A DNA stretch of 40,135 nt from Acidobacteriota bacterium (GCA_029567505.1 JAKPXO010000044.1:1-40135), one strand, 5' to 3'. Shown: positions 1 through 8,793, counted from the stretch's first letter. A program made the numbers and translations. Notes: generated from the letters alone by a model not told the origin.

Positions 1-410
1 CGGAGGTCCTGAAGCTCCGCGAGGCGGTGCCGGGGGACGACCCGCGGGACATCCACTGGCCCCAGACGGCGCGGCAGGGGAGGCCGATCATCAAGGAGCG
101 GGCCTCGGAGCTGGGCGGCGAGGTCGTCGTCCACCTCGACACGTTCCGCCCCGCGTCGGCCGGGCCCTCCTGGGACGCGGCGTTCGAGGAGGCTGTCCGG
201 CGCGCGACCGGCCTCGTCCTGACGATGCTCGCGCGGGGGGAGAAGGTCGGCCTCCTCTGCGGCGGGACGTTCGCGCCGCCCGCGAGCGGCCCGTTCCACC
301 GGACGACCCTCCTGACGGCGCTCGCGCTCGTCGCGCCGGGGGCCGAAGCCCCGCTCCCGCTCTCGCTCCCCGCCGGAACGACGCTCTACCACGTGCGGGC
401 GAGGGGCTGA
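1..410 (+). CDS. DUF58 domain protein, C-terminal part (5' truncated by window)
   Basis: The reading frame is open from the first complete codon at position 3, so the true start lies outside the window. The visible 135 or so residues contain the DUF58 signature: a GDDPRDIHW box followed by TARQGRPIIKE and a later acidic stretch. DUF58 proteins are usually encoded with a MoxR AAA ATPase and membrane or transglutaminase partners. Their biochemical role is not settled; a link to envelope complex assembly is commonly proposed. The gene ends three bases before the TgpA-like gene, so the two are very probably co-transcribed. An internal GTG at 27 could be mistaken for a start, but it lies inside the conserved domain. 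The family assignment is good; the function is inferred only from family context. Confidence 0.85.
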   Translation, partial: EVLKLREAVPGDDPRDIHWPQTARQGRPIIKERASELGGEVVVHLDTFRPASAGPSWDAAFEEAVRRATGLVLTMLARGEKVGLLCGGTFAPPASGPFHRTTLLTALALVAPGAEAPLPLSLPAGTTLYHVRARG

Positions 411-413
411 CCG

Positions 414-2543
414 ATGGCGAAGAAGCCGCGCCCCGACCCGGCGCTCCTCCCGTTCCGGCGGGAGAGGATACTGGCCGTCGGCCTCCTCTCCGCGCTCGCT
501 CCGATCCCGCTCGCGTTCACGGGGGCGTTGCCGCCCGCCGTGCTCCTCGTCTACCTCGCCGCGCTCGGAGTCGTCCTCGCGTTCGTGAAGGCGGGGCGCG
601 TCCCCTGTCTCGCGGACCGCTGGCTGAACCTCGCCGGCGTCGCCTACTTCGCCCTCTTCTGGTTCGGCGTCCGCTTCGGGGGGCGTTCGCTCCTCCGGAC
701 GGCGCTCCACATCCTCCTCTTCACGGCCGTCCTGAAGCTCGCGTCGATCAAGAGGGAGCGTGACTTCTCGGTCTCCCTCGTCCTCGCAACGTTCCTCCTG
801 GTCGCCTCGATGGCGACGTCGACGCATTCGACGATCCTCCTCTTCCTCGGCGGCTACGCGGCGGTGGCGTGGCCGCTCCTGTCGCGGTGGGCGCTCTGGA
901 GGGACCTCTCGGCCGCCCCGGACGAGTGGCGGCGCGACACACGCGCCCGGGAGATCCCCTCCCGGCGCGCGGTCGCGGCCTCGCTCGGCGCCGCGTTCGC
1001 GCTCGCGATCCCGATGTTCGTCCTCTTCCCGCGGCTGAAGACGTCGTACATCCAGGGGCTGCCGGGGGGAGACTCCGGGGAGAGCGGCTTCTCCGATACC
1101 GTCGACACGAACCTCTACGGACGGCTCCGCCAGAACGAGAGGGTCTTCCTGCGGGTCGTGGTCGAGGAGGGACCGCTCGTCGAGGATCCGCGGTTCCTTC
1201 GGATACGCCTCCTGGCGCACACGCGCTTCACGGATGGGGTCTGGCGGCCGCCGGCCGATCGCGGGCGCGTCGTGGCGTTGCGCGAGGGGAATCGCCTCTC
1301 CCTTCGCCCGTGGGGAGGCCCCCGGCCGGAGCCGACGCATCGCCTCTCTCTCGAGGTGGCGCCGCTCGGCATCCGGTTCCTGCCGTACCCGGTCACGGCC
1401 CTCTCGGCGTCCGCCTCTCCCGAGCTCGTGCGCCGCTGGGGCGTCGTCCCGCTCGTGAGGGACGATGATGGGAACTTCCGCCTCACCGTGGAGCCGCCGC
1501 CGCTGATGCGCTTCGAGGTCCTCTCGGCGGCCGAGCCCCTGGTCGACAGGACGCCGCCCGAGCCCGGGGACGAGGCGACGCGTCCGGTCGGGTCGGCGAC
1601 GATCCGGGACTGGGGCCGGGAGGTCGCGGCCGGGATCGACCCGCGCGCCGACCCGTGGCTCTTCGCGCGGCGGATCGAGGAGCACCTCGCGACCCGCTTC
1701 TTCTACACGCTCGACTCGGCGCGCTGGGGCCCCTCCGCCGTCGAGGAGTTCCTGACGAGCCGGCGATCGGGGCACTGCGAGACGTTCGCGACGGCGATGG
1801 CGCTCGTCCTGCGCGAGCACGGCATCCCGACGCGGCTCGTGACCGGCTTCGCCGGAGGCGAGCGGGGACCGTTCGGCTCCTACTACCTCGTCCGCGGCCG
1901 GGAGGCGCACGCCTGGCTGGAGGCGTGGTGCGGCCCCGAGCGGGGCTGGGTCTCCTTCGACCCGACGCCCGCCTCCGGGAGACCGCAGGTGACGCGCCTC
2001 GACGTCGTGAGGAGCGTGGGCCAGTTCTTCGGGAACCTCGAGTTCCTCTACGGCCGCTGGATCCTCGGTTTCGCCCAGGCCGACCAGGCCTCGATCGCGA
2101 CGACCGTCCGCGAGGCGATCGCGGCAGCGGAGGAGAAGGCGCGGGCCTTCGCGCGGGCCGCCTCCTCGATCGCGAAGGGGGATGGACCGGGCCGTCTCCT
2201 GCTCGGTGTCGTCGTCGCGGCGGCGCTCGCCGCGCTCGTCCTCCTCCTCGCGAGGCTCGCCCGAGGCGGCGGAGGCTTCGGCACGCGAGGACTCCCGCCC
2301 GCCTCGGCGGCCTACCGCCGGCTCCAGCGGCTCCTCCGCCGGCGGGGCGGCGCCTTGACGCCCGCCTCGGCGCCTTCGGAGACGCTCTCGGCGGCGGATC
2401 GTCTCGGCGTGGGCGGACCCTCCCGCGAGATCGTCCGGGCCTATGTCGCCGAGTCGTTCGGAGGGCGGCCGACCTCTCCGACCGAGGCGGAACGCCTCGC
2501 GACGCTCCTGCGCGAGGCGCGCGCGGCGCGTTCCCCCGGCTGA
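414..2543 (+). CDS. TgpA-like transmembrane transglutaminase (DUF3488-transglutaminase core-DUF4129)
   Basis: The 709-residue protein has several hydrophobic helices in its first 210 residues (DUF3488-like), then a periplasmic region with a transglutaminase core. The predicted catalytic triad is visible: Cys455 in SGHCETFATAM, His499 in EAHAWLEAW and Asp516 in WVSFDPTPA. A further hydrophobic helix lies near residues 598-616, followed by an arginine-rich cytoplasmic tail resembling DUF4129. This matches the order known for TgpA, an essential periplasmic-facing transglutaminase in Pseudomonas. The natural substrate in this organism is unknown; acyl transfer or proteolysis is possible for this fold. 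The start ATG is three bases after the DUF58 stop, which supports translational coupling. DUF58-TgpA pairing is a recurrent arrangement. Confidence 0.88.
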   Translation: MAKKPRPDPALLPFRRERILAVGLLSALAPIPLAFTGALPPAVLLVYLAALGVVLAFVKAGRVPCLADRWLNLAGVAYFALFWFGVRFGGRSLLRTALHILLFTAVLKLASIKRERDFSVSLVLATFLLVASMATSTHSTILLFLGGYAAVAWPLLSRWALWRDLSAAPDEWRRDTRAREIPSRRAVAASLGAAFALAIPMFVLFPRLKTSYIQGLPGGDSGESGFSDTVDTNLYGRLRQNERVFLRVVVEEGPLVEDPRFLRIRLLAHTRFTDGVWRPPADRGRVVALREGNRLSLRPWGGPRPEPTHRLSLEVAPLGIRFLPYPVTALSASASPELVRRWGVVPLVRDDDGNFRLTVEPPPLMRFEVLSAAEPLVDRTPPEPGDEATRPVGSATIRDWGREVAAGIDPRADPWLFARRIEEHLATRFFYTLDSARWGPSAVEEFLTSRRSGHCETFATAMALVLREHGIPTRLVTGFAGGERGPFGSYYLVRGREAHAWLEAWCGPERGWVSFDPTPASGRPQVTRLDVVRSVGQFFGNLEFLYGRWILGFAQADQASIATTVREAIAAAEEKARAFARAASSIAKGDGPGRLLLGVVVAAALAALVLLLARLARGGGGFGTRGLPPASAAYRRLQRLLRRRGGALTPASAPSETLSAADRLGVGGPSREIVRAYVAESFGGRPTSPTEAERLATLLREARAARSPG

Positions 2544-2605
2544 GGCCGGAACCGGGGCGGCGGGTTCTCCGTATCCGACGGAGAACGAACTCCCGAGGAG
2601 GCCCC

Positions 2606-3343
2606 ATGCGCCGATCCGCTCCCGTCGTCCTCGCCCTCTCGTTCCTCGCCGCCGGCTCCGCCGCAGCTGCCGAGCCCGCCTCGAAGGTCGTCGAGAAGAC
2701 GCTGCCGCTGGCGGCGGACGGCCGGCTCGAGATCGACACGTACAAGGGACGGGTGTCGGTCGCCGTCTGGGACCGCGCGGAGGCGTCGATCCGCGCGGTC
2801 GTCAGGCCCGACGGCGAGTGCGACCGCGCGGCCGAGCTCGTCGAGCGGACGAAGGTTCGGATCGAAGGGGGCGGCCGCGAGGTGCACGTCGTCTCCGACT
2901 ACGACGACCTTCCGAAGATCTGGTTCTCCTTCCGGGACGACTGCTCGTCCCGGCCGTTCGTCGAGTACGACATCCGCGTCCCGCGGGGCGCGACGCTCGA
3001 CCTCGACGACTACAAGTCGCGCATCTCGGTCGAGGGGCTCGGCGGGGACGTCTCGATCGAAACCTACAAGGGGGTCGCGCGCCTCACCGGGCTCTCGGGC
3101 CGCCTCGACGTGGAGACCTACAAAGGCGACGTCCGGGCCGAGCTCGAACAGGTCGCCGGGGACCTGAGCGTCGAGACCTACAAGGGCGAGATCGAGCTCC
3201 TCCTCCCGAAGGGCTCCCGCGTCGCCCTCGACGAGGAGATCGGCCGGCGCGGCCGGCTCGTCGCGGAGGTCGAGGAGACGCGATCCGGGCCGCGCCTCGT
3301 GGCCGAGACCTACAAGGGGACGATCCGGCTCCGGGAGAAGTAG
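2606..3343 (+). CDS. Secreted DUF4097-like repeat protein with TYKG motifs
   Basis: The 245-residue protein begins with a signal peptide (hydrophobic VVLALSFLAAGSAAAA, likely cut after AAAA). The ATG at 2606 is preceded by a GAGGAG ribosome binding site, whereas the open frame extending further upstream lies inside the transglutaminase gene. The mature part carries a repeated motif, TYKG or a close variant, at T45, D135 (DYKS), T153, T171, T191 and T235. Each copy is followed by a short alternating beta strand. The spacing of 18 to 20 residues in the middle copies fits the parallel beta-helix or adhesin-like fold of DUF4097/DUF4098 proteins. No catalytic site is evident. It probably acts in the periplasm or at the surface; the 62-base gap suggests it may share the upstream transcript. 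Confidence 0.75.
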   Translation: MRRSAPVVLALSFLAAGSAAAAEPASKVVEKTLPLAADGRLEIDTYKGRVSVAVWDRAEASIRAVVRPDGECDRAAELVERTKVRIEGGGREVHVVSDYDDLPKIWFSFRDDCSSRPFVEYDIRVPRGATLDLDDYKSRISVEGLGGDVSIETYKGVARLTGLSGRLDVETYKGDVRAELEQVAGDLSVETYKGEIELLLPKGSRVALDEEIGRRGRLVAEVEETRSGPRLVAETYKGTIRLREK

Positions 3344-3358
3344 CCCGGCACCCGGGCG

Positions 3359-4759
3359 TCAGTAGGCGTTCTCGTCGCGGAAGCTGCGGGTCGCGGTGAG
3401 CCAGAGGATGCGGAGGTCGAGGGCGAGGCTCCAGTTCTCGATGTAGTAGAGGTCGTACTCGATCCTCTTCGAAAGGCTCGTGTTCCCGCGCCAGCCGTGC
3501 ACCTGCGCCCAGCCCGTGAGGCCCGCCTTCACGCGGTGCCGGAGCATGTACTGCGGGTACGTCTCCTTGAACTCGCGGACGAACTCGGGGCGCTCGGGAC
3601 GCGGGCCGACGAGCGACATGTCGCCCCGGAGGATGTTCACGAGCTGGGGCACCTCGTCGAGCGAGGTGCTCCTGAGGAACGCTCCGACGCGCGTCCTTCG
3701 CGAGTCGCCCTCGCGCGCCCAGACCGCTCCGGTCGCGTCCTCGGCGCCGACGCGCATCGACCGGAACTTCAGGATGCGGAAGAGCCGGCCGTCCAGCCCC
3801 ATCCGCTCCTGCGTGTAGAAGACCGGGCCCCGGTCCTCGAGCCAGATCGCGAGGGCGACGAACGGGAGGAGGACCGACAGGCCGACGAGCCCCCCCGCGG
3901 AGAGGACGACGTCGATCGAACGCTTCACGAGCGAGTTCCACCCCTCGAGCGGGCGCTGCGTGAGGTTGATGACCGGCAGGCCGTCGAAGTCCTCGACCCC
4001 CGCCTTGAACGTGACGAACTGGAAGAGGTCGGGGACGAACCGGAGGTCGACCATCTCGTTGCCGACGTCCTTCAGGATCCGGAGCATCGTCCGGTAGGCG
4101 TCGACCGGGAGGGCGAGGAAGAGCGTGTCGACCTGGTGCGACTCGAGTAGCGCGCGGACGTCGGCCGTCGTTCCGAGAACGCGCAGCCCGCGGTGCTCGG
4201 CGTCCCTCCGCTCCGGGTCGTCGTCGGCGAAGCCGACCGGCTTGATGCCGGCCGCGGGGTGGTCGAGGAGCTTGTCCGCCACGGCGCGCCCCGCCTCGCC
4301 GGCGCCGACGACGAGCGCCCGGCGGACCCCGACGCCGGCGCTCCAGACCTTCTCGAGGTAGCGCCAGATCGCGAAACGGCCGAGCGAGACGAAGAGGACG
4401 TCCAGGCCGAGGAAGAGGACGAGGAGCGTCCGTGGCAGCGAGAAGGCGCGGGAGAAGGAGAGGAGCCCGACGAGGAGGAGGGTCGCGAGCGAGGCGGCGA
4501 TGAGGACCGCGAGAGCCTCGTCGACGAAAGAACGGTCCCTGCGGAGCGGGTAGAGGCGGTGGAAGTAGAAGACGACGGGCCAGAGGATCGCGAGGACCGG
4601 GAGGAGGCCGAGGTAGTTCGCGAACGGCTGGACGCCGAGCGGCGTCGGCCAGACGGTCTCGAACCGGATGACGTAGGCGGCCAGGAGCGCCGCGCACGTG
4701 GCCGCGACGTCGGACGCGAGGAAGGTCGCTCGGAGCCGCCGGGCCTGGTTCTGGATCAC
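3359..4759 (-). CDS. Polyprenyl-phosphate sugar-1-phosphate transferase (exopolysaccharide initiating enzyme)
   Basis: The 466-residue protein matches the WbaP/WcaJ/EpsE-type polyprenyl glycosylphosphotransferases, which transfer a sugar-1-phosphate from a nucleotide sugar to undecaprenyl phosphate at the inner membrane. The N-terminal half has four or so membrane helices, followed by a Rossmann-like nucleotide-binding region (ALVVGAGEAGRAVADKLL). The catalytic C-terminal domain shows the conserved strings KRSIDVVLS, YTQERMGLDG, FRILKFRSM, LRSTSLDEVPQL, GDMSLVGPRPERPEF and KAGLTGWAQVHGWRGNT. It starts with GTG at 4759, 18 bases after the preceding glycosyltransferase, and is the last gene of the operon. 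The transferred sugar cannot be read from the sequence; glucose or galactose is typical. Confidence 0.93.
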   Translation of the reverse strand: MIQNQARRLRATFLASDVAATCAALLAAYVIRFETVWPTPLGVQPFANYLGLLPVLAILWPVVFYFHRLYPLRRDRSFVDEALAVLIAASLATLLLVGLLSFSRAFSLPRTLLVLFLGLDVLFVSLGRFAIWRYLEKVWSAGVGVRRALVVGAGEAGRAVADKLLDHPAAGIKPVGFADDDPERRDAEHRGLRVLGTTADVRALLESHQVDTLFLALPVDAYRTMLRILKDVGNEMVDLRFVPDLFQFVTFKAGVEDFDGLPVINLTQRPLEGWNSLVKRSIDVVLSAGGLVGLSVLLPFVALAIWLEDRGPVFYTQERMGLDGRLFRILKFRSMRVGAEDATGAVWAREGDSRRTRVGAFLRSTSLDEVPQLVNILRGDMSLVGPRPERPEFVREFKETYPQYMLRHRVKAGLTGWAQVHGWRGNTSLSKRIEYDLYYIENWSLALDLRILWLTATRSFRDENAY

Positions 4760-4777
4760 GCGGTCACCGGGCGGATT

Positions 4778-5905
4778 CTACGGTTCGGCGCGGGGGAGCC
4801 CGTCCGCGAGGTCGGACCGCCCCGCCGCGAAGAGGGCTTCGCGGGCGGCGTCGAGGAACCGGGTCCGGAACGCCGCCTCGGAAAAGCGCGCGGCGTTCGC
4901 GACGAGACGCTCGCCGTCGAAGCGAGTGCCGCGGGCGAGGTCGATCGCTTTCGCGAGCGGCTCGGGCCCGGGAGAAGGGTAGAGGACCCCGGTGACGCCG
5001 TCGAGGATCGTCTCGAGAGCGCCCCCCTTCCCGAGCGCGACGACGGGCGTCGCGCAGGCCTGCGCCTCGAGGGGGACGATCCCGAAGTCCTCCTCGCCCG
5101 GCATCAGGACGAGCTCGGCCGAGCGGTAGAGCTCGCGGAGCTCCTCGTCGGACGGCGAGCCGGCGAACGTCACGTTCGCCCCGGCGAGGGCGCGGAGGCG
5201 CCGCTCCTCCGGTCCGAAGCCGGCGACGGTGAGCGGGAGGCCGAGCCGAGCCGAGGCCGCAAGGGCGTCGTCGACGCGCTTGTACGGCGCGAGCGCCGAG
5301 ACGACGAGGAGGCCGCGGCGCTCGCGAGGCGCCGGGGTGTAGAAGCGGTCGTCGACCGGCGCCGGGACGACGCGCGACGTCCGCCCGTAGAGGCGCGCGA
5401 TCCGCTCCCGGACGTTCTCGGAGTTCGCGAGGAACGCGTCGACGCGCGGCACCGTCGCCACGTCACGCGCGCGGAGAGGCGCGCGGACGAGGCGCGCCGC
5501 TCCCCGCGCGAGCGTTCCGCGGCCTCGCAGGTAGTCGTCGAACTGGTCGTGGAGATAGCGGACGGGAGTGTGGCAGTAGCAGAGGTGGAACGCGCGCGGG
5601 CCGCGCTTCGCGGCCTTGGCGACGCAGTGGGAGGTGGAGAGGACGAGGTCGAAGCCGGAGAGGTCCCACCTCTCGCAGGCCAGGAAGTAGACCGGGAGGA
5701 GCGAGCGGTAGTCGCGCCGGGGGGAGACGACGCGCTGGAGCCAGGTCGTCCTCACCTCCCGCGCCTCCACCTCCGGCGGGACCGACCCGGGGAAGTGGAA
5801 GAGCGTGAAGAGCGGCGCCCCGGGGAAGAGGCGCGCCAGCTCGCGCAGGACCTTCTCCCCTCCGCGCGTGCCGGTCAGCCAGTCGTGGACGAGCGCGACC
5901 TTCAC
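4778..5905 (-). CDS. GT4 family glycosyltransferase (WbaZ-like mannosyltransferase type)
   Basis: The 375-residue protein opens with VKVALVHDWLTGTRGGEKVL, typical of retaining GT4 enzymes in O-antigen and exopolysaccharide clusters. It contains the acceptor-side motif CYCHTPVRYLHDQFDDY, a mid-protein ANSENVRERI, and the donor-binding C-terminal motif MPGEEDFGIVPLEAQACATPVVAL, with the EX7E-type arrangement expected of GT4. It acts in the cytoplasm on a lipid-linked acceptor. The GTG start at 5905 overlaps the stop of the upstream glycosyltransferase by four bases (GTGA), indicating translational coupling. A longer upstream open frame reaches far into the neighbouring genes but lacks any conserved sequence. 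The donor sugar is not determined; GDP-mannose is common for this subgroup. Confidence 0.9.
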   Translation of the reverse strand: MKVALVHDWLTGTRGGEKVLRELARLFPGAPLFTLFHFPGSVPPEVEAREVRTTWLQRVVSPRRDYRSLLPVYFLACERWDLSGFDLVLSTSHCVAKAAKRGPRAFHLCYCHTPVRYLHDQFDDYLRGRGTLARGAARLVRAPLRARDVATVPRVDAFLANSENVRERIARLYGRTSRVVPAPVDDRFYTPAPRERRGLLVVSALAPYKRVDDALAASARLGLPLTVAGFGPEERRLRALAGANVTFAGSPSDEELRELYRSAELVLMPGEEDFGIVPLEAQACATPVVALGKGGALETILDGVTGVLYPSPGPEPLAKAIDLARGTRFDGERLVANAARFSEAAFRTRFLDAAREALFAAGRSDLADGLPRAEP

Positions 5906-7008
5906 GCACCCTCCGCCGCGTCCCGCCACGCCGCGGCGACTTTCTCGAACGTCGCCTCCCAGGTGAAGAGGCGGGCGCGCTCGCGCCCCCGCGCCGAGAG
6001 ACGCGCGGAGAGCGCGGAGTCGGACAGGAGGTTCCGGAGCGTCTCGGCGAGCGCGGCCGGGTCGTCCACGTCGGCGTAGAGGGCCGCGTCGCCTCCCGCC
6101 TCGGGGAGGCCGCCCCGGTCCGAGCAGACGACCGGCGTCCCGACGGCCTGCGCCTCCAGGACCGGAAGGCCGAACCCCTCGAGGAAGGACGGCATCGCGA
6201 GGGCGGAGGCTCCCGCGAGGAGGGGGACGACGTCCTCGTCGGGGACGACGCCGAGGTCGACGAGGCGGTCCTCGATCCCGGCGGAGGAGGCGGCGGCCCG
6301 CCGCGCCCCGCGACGCTCCGGCGCGCCGCCGGCGAGGACGAGCCGGTGGGGGAGTCCGTGCTCCTCGAGCCGGACGAACGCCTCGAGGAGGCCCGGGAGG
6401 TTCTTGTGAGGCTTGTCGTTCCCGAGGAAGAGGACGTACGGCGCGTCCAGTCCGCGCGCGCGTCGCACGCGCTCGATCGCCTCCGCGTCGACCGGGGCGA
6501 GGAAGCGCGGCCCGATCCCGTTCGGGACGGCGCGGACCTTCGCCGCGCGCGCGGGTGCGAACGCCGCGAGGTCGCGCCGGACCGCCTCTGAGACCGTGAG
6601 GACGACTCGGGCCGCGCGCAGGGCCCGCCGGAGCATCGTCGTCGCGTAGAGCCGCTTGGGGAGCGTCGCGTGCTCGGGCCGCTTCAGGTGGATCAGGTCG
6701 TGGATCGTCACGACGGTCGCGGCCGGCGGGAAGAGCGGGACGACGTAGTGCGGGGCGTGGAAGACGTCGAAGCGCGTCCGCGCGAGGGCCCGCCGGACGG
6801 CGGCCGGCTCCGTGAGCGAGTACTCCCTCGCCTCGCACGGCACCGCCTCCACGCCGGGCGGGAGGAGCGCCGCGTCGGCGGGCCTCACGAGCGCGACGAG
6901 GTCGTGCTCCCCCCGGGCGGAGGCGGCCCCGAGGAGCCCGCGGACGTAGGTGCCGATGCCGAAGTCGCGGAGCTTGCGCGCGTCGAGCGCGACCCGCAGG
7001 CGCTTCAA
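5902..7008 (-). CDS. GT4 family glycosyltransferase
   Basis: The 368-residue protein is a typical GT4 (GT-B fold) glycosyltransferase. It has the N-terminal glycine-rich region VALDARKLRDFGIGTYVRGL, the motif HAPHYVVPL, the central AVPNGI, YVLFLGNDKPHKNLPGLLEAF, and the C-terminal donor-site motif MPSFLEGFGLPVLEAQAVGTPVVCSD. It probably adds one sugar to a lipid-linked oligosaccharide in the cytoplasm. The best start is a TTG at 7008 whose bases overlap the upstream stop codon (TTGA), so the gene is coupled to its neighbour. TTG is a rare start, but no ATG or GTG gives a better-placed N-terminus before the conserved VALDARK. It resembles the gene upstream and may have arisen by duplication. 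Confidence 0.9.
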   Translation of the reverse strand: MKRLRVALDARKLRDFGIGTYVRGLLGAASARGEHDLVALVRPADAALLPPGVEAVPCEAREYSLTEPAAVRRALARTRFDVFHAPHYVVPLFPPAATVVTIHDLIHLKRPEHATLPKRLYATTMLRRALRAARVVLTVSEAVRRDLAAFAPARAAKVRAVPNGIGPRFLAPVDAEAIERVRRARGLDAPYVLFLGNDKPHKNLPGLLEAFVRLEEHGLPHRLVLAGGAPERRGARRAAASSAGIEDRLVDLGVVPDEDVVPLLAGASALAMPSFLEGFGLPVLEAQAVGTPVVCSDRGGLPEAGGDAALYADVDDPAALAETLRNLLSDSALSARLSARGRERARLFTWEATFEKVAAAWRDAAEGA

Positions 7009-8093
7009 GCGAGGGCCTCCTCGAAGAGCTCCCGGGTCCGTCGTGCGGCGGCCTCCCACGTGAAGAGCCGCGCCCGGTCGCGCCCGCGGCGCGCGGCCTC
7101 CTCGCGGAAGGCGTCGTCGTCGCAGGCCCGCTCGAGCGCGGCCGCGATCGCGCGGACGTCGGCCGGGTCGGGGAGGAGGCCGGCGTCGCCGACGACCTCG
7201 GGAAGAGACGAGGACGACGAGGCGACGACCGGGACCCCCTCGGCCATCGCCTCCAGGGCCGGGAGGCCGAACCCCTCGTAGAGGCTCGGGTAGGCGAAGA
7301 CGCGCGCCGAGCGGAGGAGCCCCGCGGCGGACTCCGGCGAGACCCAGCCGGGCGCCTCGATCCGGGCCGCGTGGCGCGAGCGGCGAAGGCGGTCGCGGAA
7401 GAAAGGCATCCCCCACCCGTCCCCTCCGGCGAGGACGAGGTCCGGGAAGTCGGGGCGCCGGTCCCAGATCGACTCCATCGCGGCGACGAGACGCTCGTGG
7501 TTCTTCCGCGGCTCGAGGGTCCCGATCGAGAGGACGTAGGGGCGCGCGCGGCACGGCGCCGTCGCGGAGCCGGCCGGGGGAGGGACGAGGCCGTTCGGGA
7601 CGACATGCGCCTTTCCGCCCGATTCCGGAAGGGCGAGGAGGAGGTCGTCCCGGGTCGAGCGGGAGACGCAGACGAGGGCCCGCGCCCTCCGGACCGTTCC
7701 GGGAAGGAGCGGGGCGAAGCCGGCGACGTTCTTCCGGTCGTGCCACTCGGGGAAGAGGATCGGCGTCAGGTCGTGGACGGTGGCGACTCCGGGAAGGGCG
7801 GAGGCGAGGGGCAGGACCCCGAGCGGGCCGTGGAAGACGTCCGCCCCGGCCCGGCGGGCCGCGAGCGGGGCGACCGTCTGGAGCCAGAGGGTTCCCGGAA
7901 GGCGGGGGCGGGCGGGCGGGACGACCTCGACCCGTCCCTCGAGGAGGGGGGGGAGGGTGACCGACCGGGGGGAGAGGAAGACGGCGGAGTCGCCCGGGAA
8001 GAGGCGGAGGAGCGCGTCGTAGAGCCCTTCGAGCGTCCGGCCGACGCCGGTTCTCGCCCCGGCGAGCGAGCGGGCGTCGACGGCGATGCGCAT
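7005..8093 (-). CDS. GT4 family glycosyltransferase
   Basis: The 362-residue protein is a third GT4 enzyme and the first gene of the polysaccharide operon. It begins MRIAVDARSLAGARTGVGRT and shows DVFHGPLGVLPL, ATVHDLTPILFPEWH, CVSRSTRDDLL, VVPNGL, a strand-turn region YVLSIGTLEPRKNHERLV, and the donor-binding FAYPSLYEGFGLPALEAMAEGVPVVAS motif with conserved glutamates. It probably transfers a hexose to a lipid-linked glycan in the cytoplasm. The ATG start at 8093 faces the fatty-acid operon across a 121-base divergent spacer, so the operon promoter should lie there. Sequence similarity to the next gene, particularly the shared FTWEA segment near both C-termini, suggests a tandem duplication. 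Confidence 0.9.
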   Translation of the reverse strand: MRIAVDARSLAGARTGVGRTLEGLYDALLRLFPGDSAVFLSPRSVTLPPLLEGRVEVVPPARPRLPGTLWLQTVAPLAARRAGADVFHGPLGVLPLASALPGVATVHDLTPILFPEWHDRKNVAGFAPLLPGTVRRARALVCVSRSTRDDLLLALPESGGKAHVVPNGLVPPPAGSATAPCRARPYVLSIGTLEPRKNHERLVAAMESIWDRRPDFPDLVLAGGDGWGMPFFRDRLRRSRHAARIEAPGWVSPESAAGLLRSARVFAYPSLYEGFGLPALEAMAEGVPVVASSSSSLPEVVGDAGLLPDPADVRAIAAALERACDDDAFREEAARRGRDRARLFTWEAAARRTRELFEEALA

Positions 8094-8180
8094 TCAGGGC
8101 ATGGTACCGCGCGACCAGCGCGGTCCGCCGGTCCCGGAGGGGCGTCGTCCGGAGCGGAACGGCCCGTCGGAGGCGCGTGC

Positions 8181-8186
8181 TACACT
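8181..8186 (+). promoter_or_regulatory. Candidate extended -10 promoter element of the fatty-acid operon
   Basis: TACACT is preceded by TGC, giving an extended -10 shape (TGN-TACACT) 29 bases before the yceD start. No good -35 hexamer is found 16 to 18 bases upstream, which is acceptable for an extended -10 site. It lies in the divergent spacer in front of the first gene of a nine-gene operon, where a promoter is expected. Confidence 0.5.
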
Positions 8187-8214
8187 CGCCGACCCTCCAC
8201 GAGGAGGGGTCGAG

Positions 8215-8727
8215 ATGGAACTGAATCTGGAAGAGGCGCTGGAGGCGCCCGTGGCTCTTTCTCACCGCCTCGAGGTCCCCGTGGGACGCCTCGAGCGGCC
8301 CGAGCTGCTTTCGCTCGAGCCGGTTGAGTTCTCGGGCACCCTCCAGAAGGCCGAGCCCGGGTTCGTCCTGAGCGGCGAGCTCGCCGTCTCAGGGCAGGCG
8401 GTCTGCTCGCGCTGTCTCGCGCCGGTTCCGTTCGCGAGCAGGGGGGACGTCTCCTGGGTCTTCGCGCCGGCTCACCGGCGGCCGACCGCGGAGGAGACGG
8501 AGCTCACCGCGACCGACCTCGAAGTCGTCTGGTACGAGGACTTCATCGTCCCGTTCGACCCGCTCGTCGAAGAGATGCTCCAGCTGGAGATACCCCTGAA
8601 GCCGCTCTGCCGGCCCGAGTGCAAGGGGCTCTGCCCCAACTGCGGCGCCGACCGGAACGTCGCCCCGTGCGACTGCCGAGAAGAGGGTGACGAGAGGCTC
8701 GCGAAGCTCAAGTCGCTCCTGTCCTAG
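8215..8727 (+). CDS. yceD: YceD/DUF177 family protein
   Basis: The 170-residue protein belongs to the DUF177 (YceD) family, almost always encoded directly before rpmF. It contains the conserved CSRCLAP motif in the middle and a cysteine cluster at the C-terminus (PECKGLCPNCGADRNVAPCDC), probably metal-binding. Family members have been linked to 23S rRNA and ribosome metabolism and, in plants, to rRNA accumulation; the exact activity is unresolved. The start ATG at 8215 has a strong GAGGAGG site seven or so bases upstream; the longer frame from 8086 runs into the opposite-strand glycosyltransferase promoter region. It is the first gene of the fatty-acid operon, the classical arrangement. Confidence 0.93.
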   Translation: MELNLEEALEAPVALSHRLEVPVGRLERPELLSLEPVEFSGTLQKAEPGFVLSGELAVSGQAVCSRCLAPVPFASRGDVSWVFAPAHRRPTAEETELTATDLEVVWYEDFIVPFDPLVEEMLQLEIPLKPLCRPECKGLCPNCGADRNVAPCDCREEGDERLAKLKSLLS

Positions 8728-8793
8728 GCCGCCGAAGGCGACGACGCCCCGATGCGCCCCCCGACACGAAACGATCCCGAGAGGTGAACTGCC

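Noticed and set aside
4193-6079. A long plus-strand frame over the glycosyltransferase genes.
   Set aside because: Its product is a charged low-complexity Glu/Arg string antisense to two well-conserved enzymes.
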